Virus record (IMG/VR): IMGVR_UViG_3300025096_000107
Coordinates: 1-26,757 of that record
Source of the DNA: a virus
Strand: one strand, 5' to 3'
Length of the DNA: 26,757 bases
Positions within the stretch are counted from its first letter, which is position 1; every line of letters starts with the position of its first letter. Below the pieces are notes generated by a model, which saw nothing but the letters and a program-made list of their open reading frames with translations, had not been told where the DNA came from and made no database searches. The position numbers and the translations under genes were made by a program. This document shows, piece after piece, positions 22,986 to 26,757 of the stretch.

Positions 22986-24361
22986 TACTCTTGACAGTCA
23001 CATTTAATTGGTTCGTTTAAAATGTCCTGCAAGTAATCATCGACTTCGGTTTGATCTAATGCAGCATACGCATCTGTCTTGTCCTGTACGTCGCCCATCA
23101 CTTGTAGGCTATAGTATAGGGAGGTCTGAGGTGAACTCAGCCACTCTTCCACGAATCCAATGTCGTAGGTTACCACATCACTCCAAGAGTTGAATGAGTA
23201 TCCGTGAAGAAGTCCCGTATTGTCATACATAATCATTAGTTGATCTGCTACTTTCTTGTAAGCATCCCAACCAACTTCACTAGCGATCTCTACATCGCCA
23301 TATTTATACCTCTTAACACCAAAGGTGCCAGAGTCTCTATCTACCCAAGTAGAAATAGGTGGTGCTATCTCAGGTGTTGCGGTGAAACCTTCTATACTTT
23401 CGCTACTGTAACTACATGAAGCAGTTGGAGCGATAGCGAAGGCTCTTACCATCTTGTTCTCTTCAGCTATAGCAGCTGCAGCATGTATGGCATCAATTAA
23501 ACTAAAAGCTAATTGATATCCCATACCATTCATATACTCACCAGTATTGACAGACTCTAAAGCCTCACCAAATTCTTTGTAAGATACACGGTATCTGTGT
23601 AATAGATTTGCTAACCCGAGGACGCCGAGACCGACTTGGCGGTCGATATCAGCTGACAAGTATTCTCCAGTTGCTCCAACACCTGTCCTACTATGGAGCT
23701 CGCACAATTCGGACATACCTTTAATGAAAGCCTTCTTGATGGTTCCAAGTTCACAGGCTGCGAGATTGACATGTTGTAACAGGCAGGTGCCGCGTGAGGG
23801 CAAGTAAACCTCAAGACAGACGTTGCCATAGATTCTAATTCCATTGTCATTATGTTTAATTTTATTTAGCCATATGTCACCAGACTTTAGTCCGTATAAG
23901 ATGGCTTCTTTTGTTTTAATATCAGCATGCTGCCATTTTCCTGGGTCAAGATCAACACATCTTTTGACCCAGGGGAGTTCAGACCTGGGAGTTTCAAGAA
24001 AATCAAGGATGTCGGGATGGTCAATATCAAGATGGATAACAACAGCACCGTTTTTATAGACGCCTCCCCTTCGAAGTGTTTCATTTAATGTTGAGTAGAT
24101 TTTTGCGAATGATACAGGGCCAGAAGCTGTAAGACCCTTTCCGTTTTCTGCTCCTTTGGGACGGAGCTTTGATAAATGTACAGCAACTCCTGCTCCAAAG
24201 CGGAGAGCGTGGCTGACGTACCTCCAGCTTGCTTCAATTCCATCTCTTCCCTCCATAGAATCCTCTACGACAAAGACGGTGCAACTAACTGGTAGGCGTG
24301 CTTCTGGGTTATCCAACCATGATTGGACCCGACCAGTACGGGAAATAAGTTCAGCGGTCAT
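22985..24361 (-). CDS. nrdA: Class I ribonucleotide reductase alpha subunit (P-SSP7-like)
   Basis: A 458-residue catalytic subunit that reduces ribonucleotides to deoxyribonucleotides. Active-site elements seen are C27 (in PVSCTVF) and C193 as the redox pair, N180-V-C182-L-E184 as the Asn/thiyl-Cys/Glu triad, a PTASCS phosphate loop (about residues 312 to 317), the adjacent tyrosines Y416-Y417 in SLYYSLQ (class I radical-transfer pair, equivalent to E. coli Tyr730/731) and a C-terminal C454-D-C456. It is much shorter than E. coli NrdA (761 residues): almost nothing precedes C27, so the ATP-cone and the N-terminal helical domain are absent, implying simplified allostery. This enzyme type in cyanopodoviruses was once annotated as class II; the Tyr pair and adjacent beta gene argue for class I. 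It starts 1 nt after the MazG-like gene. Confidence 0.9.
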   Translation of the reverse strand: MTAELISRTGRVQSWLDNPEARLPVSCTVFVVEDSMEGRDGIEASWRYVSHALRFGAGVAVHLSKLRPKGAENGKGLTASGPVSFAKIYSTLNETLRRGGVYKNGAVVIHLDIDHPDILDFLETPRSELPWVKRCVDLDPGKWQHADIKTKEAILYGLKSGDIWLNKIKHNDNGIRIYGNVCLEVYLPSRGTCLLQHVNLAACELGTIKKAFIKGMSELCELHSRTGVGATGEYLSADIDRQVGLGVLGLANLLHRYRVSYKEFGEALESVNTGEYMNGMGYQLAFSLIDAIHAAAAIAEENKMVRAFAIAPTASCSYSSESIEGFTATPEIAPPISTWVDRDSGTFGVKRYKYGDVEIASEVGWDAYKKVADQLMIMYDNTGLLHGYSFNSWSDVVTYDIGFVEEWLSSPQTSLYYSLQVMGDVQDKTDAYAALDQTEVDDYLQDILNEPIKCDCQE

Positions 24362-24362
24362 T

Positions 24363-24755
24363 TCAAATTAAATCAGATAGATCAGGTGGTTTATAGGAAG
24401 GCCCTTTTAGAACCTTACCATCTTCTCGATATATTGGTTTACCGTCCGCATCGAGTTTGGACATGTTGCTTTGGTGTACTAAATCTAATGCTCCATCTAA
24501 ATCCCATCTCATATTCTCAGCATATTGGTAGCATACGTAAACTAAATCTGCTAATTCTTTTAAGCAATCAGTTTGTACATTATTACCATGCATAAATAGC
24601 ATACCCTGAGCCTCAAGGAACTCTTTAAATTCCTCTACGATCAGATCCTTCTGAAGAGAATTCACTTTCCTCGCACGACTGCTCGACAGCCTGTACGCGG
24701 TACGGAATTCCTTGGCTTGCTTTGAAATAAAGGTCTTTTTCGTGGGTGAGTTCAT
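24363..24755 (-). CDS. MazG-like NTP pyrophosphohydrolase
   Basis: 130 residues of the all-alpha NTP pyrophosphohydrolase superfamily. The metal-binding signature EExxE (E41-E42-F-K-E45) then ExxD (E67-L-A-D70) is complete. The C-terminal segment VHQSNMSKLDADGKPIYRED, with GPSYKPPDL near the end, is typical of the phage phosphoribosyl-ATP-pyrophosphohydrolase-like group. It would hydrolyse a nucleoside triphosphate (or, as proposed for cyanophage MazG, a nucleotide alarmone) to the monophosphate and pyrophosphate; the substrate is not evident from sequence. The start at 24755 overlaps the DUF3310 gene by 131 nt. I keep it because residues 13 to 40 fit the first helix of the fold, but a non-ATG start such as GTG 24665 is possible. 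It is adjacent to the RNR genes. Confidence 0.85.
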   Translation of the reverse strand: MNSPTKKTFISKQAKEFRTAYRLSSSRARKVNSLQKDLIVEEFKEFLEAQGMLFMHGNNVQTDCLKELADLVYVCYQYAENMRWDLDGALDLVHQSNMSKLDADGKPIYREDGKVLKGPSYKPPDLSDLI

Positions 24756-24945
24756 TCTCTAAATAGTGGATTGCTTTTTCTAAATCATGTATTTTACTAT
24801 CTGTTTTGTAACCTGCTCGGCATACATATTTGATAGCATTACCAAGGTGGAAATTTAGTCCTTGGTCTCTAATAAAATCCCAAACATCGCTAGAGCCTCT
24901 TTTGTAGTAGCTTGGTCCGTTTGGATCTGTGATGGTGTGGGCCAT
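24625..24945 (-). CDS. DUF3310 protein (T7 gp1.7-like nucleotide kinase family)
   Basis: 106 residues. Residues about 10 to 66 carry the DUF3310 signature: YYKRGSSDVWDFIRDQGLNF, then HLGNAIKYVCRAGYKTDSK and a DLEKAIHYLENEL helix. In T7, gp1.7 of this family is a nucleotide (dTMP/dGMP) kinase, and the family is found with phage nucleotide metabolism genes, which fits its place beside MazG-like and RNR genes. Residues after about 66 are polar and lie in the long overlap with the MazG-like gene (131 nt, different frame), so the C-terminal tail is constrained by a second protein. The start overlaps the preceding small ORF by 91 nt. Kinase activity here is inferred, not shown. Confidence 0.85.
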   Translation of the reverse strand: MAHTITDPNGPSYYKRGSSDVWDFIRDQGLNFHLGNAIKYVCRAGYKTDSKIHDLEKAIHYLENELTHEKDLYFKASQGIPYRVQAVEQSCEESEFSSEGSDRRGI

Positions 24946-25091
24946 TTTTGAACTAAATTGGTGATTGAATTACCAAGTACAAAGTTTTGATGTTGAAGGG
25001 CTAACATAAGAGTAATAACATCTTGTTGTTTCTCATAGTACCCTTCATGCAATTTATCGTGAAGTATCCTTAACTTTAGATCCTGCTCCAT
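24855..25091 (-). CDS. Small helical ORF nested between exonuclease and DUF3310 genes
   Basis: A 78-residue reading frame beginning MEQDLKLRILHDKLHEGYYE with predicted amphipathic helices (KQQDVITLMLALQHQNFVLG). The unique part, between the exonuclease stop (25054) and the DUF3310 start (24945), is about 108 nt and would otherwise be a gap in a genome that has few gaps. The frame overlaps the exonuclease by 38 nt and DUF3310 by 91 nt. The frame is open further upstream to ATG 25157 (100 residues), which would overlap the exonuclease by 104 nt. No convincing Shine-Dalgarno supports either start. No recognised family. Confidence 0.5.
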   Translation of the reverse strand: MEQDLKLRILHDKLHEGYYEKQQDVITLMLALQHQNFVLGNSITNLVQKWPTPSQIQTDQATTKEALAMFGILLETKD

Positions 25092-25815
25092 CGTCAACTT
25101 TGTAATCGGCTGAGGGAGACCAGAGTCTTGGTTGTTTACTTTTGAAGTCATAATCATCTACTGTTAAAATTCGTGCTAATCGAGCATTAACTAAAGCATC
25201 CTCTTCATCATCACTGAATGCAGTGACTACTGTTTTCCAAGAGTATCCTTTATCTTCGAAGAGTGAAACAGCTCGTTTAACCCCGATTCCAGAAACTCCT
25301 CCATATCCATCTGTTTGGTCTCCGGCGAGAGTTTGGATGAGGTGCCATTTAGCTCCTTCTGTGGGTGTGATTGTGAATGTTTCATCAAAATTATATAATT
25401 GTCCTGGTATCTGCTTCATATCCTTATCAGGTGAAGCTATTATATTTCCTGGGTATTTGGTAGCATATATACCCATTGAATCGTCAGCTTCAAGAGTAGG
25501 TTTAATAATAACCTTATATTCTTTTCCTAAAGCTTGTATAACACGTTTATAGCCACACGGCTTCTTCCGATTGCGGTGACCCTTATATGCTGGAAAAATT
25601 TTCTTCCTAAAATTCACACTGTCTGAAAAGAACAGTATTACAGAAGTGAATGTCCCAAATTTGTTTTCAAGCTTGGTGATTTCACGTTTTGAGGCGGATA
25701 GTGCATCACTAAAGTTGCTAGTGACAAGAATAACATCGTTACCAAAGTCAACTTCACTTTCTGCTGCCGCGCACGCTTTATATACGATGAAGTCGGCATC
25801 TATTAATAATTTCAT
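25054..25815 (-). CDS. 5'-3' exonuclease (T7 gp6-like, FEN/PIN family)
   Basis: 253 residues; in T7 this enzyme removes RNA primers and degrades host DNA to supply nucleotides. Metal-binding acidic residues of the FEN fold are in place: D6 and D8 (LIDADF), D65 (FFSDSVNFRK), E109, D111 and D112 (LEADDS), D130 and D132 (SPDKDM), and D166 and D169 (AGDQTDG). The KKIFPAYKGHR loop and the helix-three-turn-helix GVSGIGVKRA are also clear. It directly follows the DNA polymerase (3-nt gap). The C-terminal tail after about residue 230 is polar. Some residues near the stop are overlapped by the next small ORF. Products of this nuclease could feed the downstream kinase and pyrophosphohydrolase; dNTPs also come from the RNR. 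Confidence 0.93.
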   Translation of the reverse strand: MKLLIDADFIVYKACAAAESEVDFGNDVILVTSNFSDALSASKREITKLENKFGTFTSVILFFSDSVNFRKKIFPAYKGHRNRKKPCGYKRVIQALGKEYKVIIKPTLEADDSMGIYATKYPGNIIASPDKDMKQIPGQLYNFDETFTITPTEGAKWHLIQTLAGDQTDGYGGVSGIGVKRAVSLFEDKGYSWKTVVTAFSDDEEDALVNARLARILTVDDYDFKSKQPRLWSPSADYKVDDGAGSKVKDTSR

Positions 25816-25818
25816 ATG

Positions 25819-26757
25819 TTAGTGTACGTCTGCCCATGTCCTCCCTATTTTAGATTCGGCGGCTACAGGGCATCTCATTTTATAAAATTCACCAGCTTCT
25901 TTTGCAGATAATTTAAGAATCTCTGCCACTTCGTTTGACTCCACTTGTGGACATTCATATTGTAATTCATCATGAATGAATGCGAGCTGGTGGGTATTAG
26001 TAGGAAGTCTCTCATGTGCTAGTACCATCCATCGTTTCGCGATGATCGCTGCCGATCCTTGTAAGAGGTAATTGAGGGACTTATGCCGCGAGTCAACGAG
26101 GATACGACGGTTGTCGAGTCCACGAACATAACCCCGCGTACTAGCTTTGTGTACTGCTTCCAGAAGTTCTTTAAGACCTGGAATGGCATCAATATAAGCC
26201 TTCCTAATCTCTGCTCCCTTCTTCTTGGCTTTTGCATCGGGTAGTTGTTTGTCATAAGAGTGGCCTATTTTAATGTTACCAGCACCATACAAAAAAGCGT
26301 ATGTTACTGTTTTAACAAGTTTCCTACTGATCCCGATCCGCTCGGCGTTTGTTTGATGGATGTCTCCGGTAAGGAGGATTTCGGTATAGCGTCCTTGATC
26401 ATATCTGGCGAGATAGTGGGCAAGCATCCTGAGCTCAATACCGCTAAGGTCGGCACCAACCATAACCAGGCCAGGTGTGATTGTGAATAGTTTTCTGAAT
26501 CTTTCATCTGATGGTACTTGTGATAAATTTGGGTTTCTGTGTGCGCAACGGAATGTTGCTGTGGCTACTGAACAATGGTGATGTATCCTAGACTTCGTAA
26601 CAAGCTTCTGCCATGCGTTCACGCCTTCGGATATCATCCCTAAAGCCTTCGTAAGTTCCAGGAGTCGAAGAAAATGGAGAGCGATATCCGTCCCAATGTC
26701 CTTCAGTACTGGTTCGTCGATGATTGGCTTGTTGGACTTCAATGTCATTAATGACGG
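25819..26757 (-). CDS. Family A DNA polymerase (T7 gp5-like), 5' part outside the window
   Basis: Only the C-terminal polymerase half is present: the frame is open to the window edge, beyond the first Met at 26748, so N-terminal exonuclease and thumb regions are missing. Counting from that Met, motif A is D100-L-S-G-I-E-L-R, motif B is R142 to G155 (RKLVKTVTYAFLYG) with the essential K146 and Y154, and motif C is F-I-H259-D260-E261. Y150 corresponds to T7 Tyr526, which in T7 allows ready use of dideoxynucleotides. The C-terminus ends SKIGRTWADVH, as usual for this family. It replicates the phage genome, in T7 with host thioredoxin; the thioredoxin-binding loop would be outside the window or in the missing part. 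Confidence 0.95.
   Translation of the reverse strand, partial: PSLMTLKSNKPIIDEPVLKDIGTDIALHFLRLLELTKALGMISEGVNAWQKLVTKSRIHHHCSVATATFRCAHRNPNLSQVPSDERFRKLFTITPGLVMVGADLSGIELRMLAHYLARYDQGRYTEILLTGDIHQTNAERIGISRKLVKTVTYAFLYGAGNIKIGHSYDKQLPDAKAKKKGAEIRKAYIDAIPGLKELLEAVHKASTRGYVRGLDNRRILVDSRHKSLNYLLQGSAAIIAKRWMVLAHERLPTNTHQLAFIHDELQYECPQVESNEVAEILKLSAKEAGEFYKMRCPVAAESKIGRTWADVH

Noticed and set aside
22985-24361. Class II (B12-dependent) assignment of the ribonucleotide reductase
   Set aside because: The adjacent tyrosine pair near the C-terminus and the coupled ferritin-like beta gene fit class I. This same confusion was corrected earlier for P-SSP7-like cyanophages.

Overview
The window looks like a 26.8-kb piece of a T7-like marine podovirus (Autographiviridae-type), most likely a cyanophage of the P-SSP7-like group that infects Prochlorococcus or Synechococcus. 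The evidence is an A+T-rich genome, every gene on the minus strand, gaps or overlaps of a few bases between most genes, and T7 gene order: DNA polymerase, gp6-type exonuclease, nucleotide-metabolism genes, portal, scaffold, major capsid protein (MCP), tail tube A and B, three internal virion proteins, then tail fiber. The ribonucleotide reductase pair is the kind described for P-SSP7-like cyanopodoviruses. The host assignment is inference; a related marine heterotroph phage is not excluded. Transcription runs from high to low coordinates, so the functional order is right to left.

Replication and nucleotide block (26757 to 22263): the C-terminal part of a family A DNA polymerase (cut by the window edge), a 5'-3' exonuclease, a small helical ORF, a DUF3310 (T7 gp1.7-like) protein, a MazG-like NTP pyrophosphohydrolase, and class I ribonucleotide reductase alpha and beta subunits joined by a TAATG overlap. 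Between 25.1 and 24.6 kb the genes overlap unusually far, in different frames. The block fits supplying dNTPs from host nucleotides and degraded host DNA during replication.

Head block (22288 to 16902): a small conserved ORF, a lysine- then glutamine-rich protein, portal, scaffold, then a roughly 950-bp accessory stretch between scaffold and MCP. That stretch holds a 31-residue basic peptide, paired hairpins, a 19-residue peptide with a KYRGVPY motif, a secreted outer-membrane beta-barrel-like protein and a 55-residue protein. The MCP follows a 161-nt structured leader containing a sequence resembling the start of the T7 phi10 leader, and is followed by a strong intrinsic terminator. That is the same arrangement as T7 phi10, gene 10 and T-phi.

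Tail and ejection block (16828 to 1): tail tube A, an enlarged tail tube B with inserted carbohydrate-binding-like repeats, internal virion proteins like gp14, gp15 and gp16, a 1224-residue tail fiber (T7 gp17-type base, long decapeptide repeat shaft, beta-rich repeats, C1q-like tip) and two small conserved phage proteins, the last cut by the window edge.

No RNA polymerase, primase/helicase, terminase, lysis gene, integrase, psbA, hli, tRNA or CRISPR was seen; the first four groups probably lie outside the window. There is no gene-free stretch over 300 bases; the longest is the 161-nt MCP leader.
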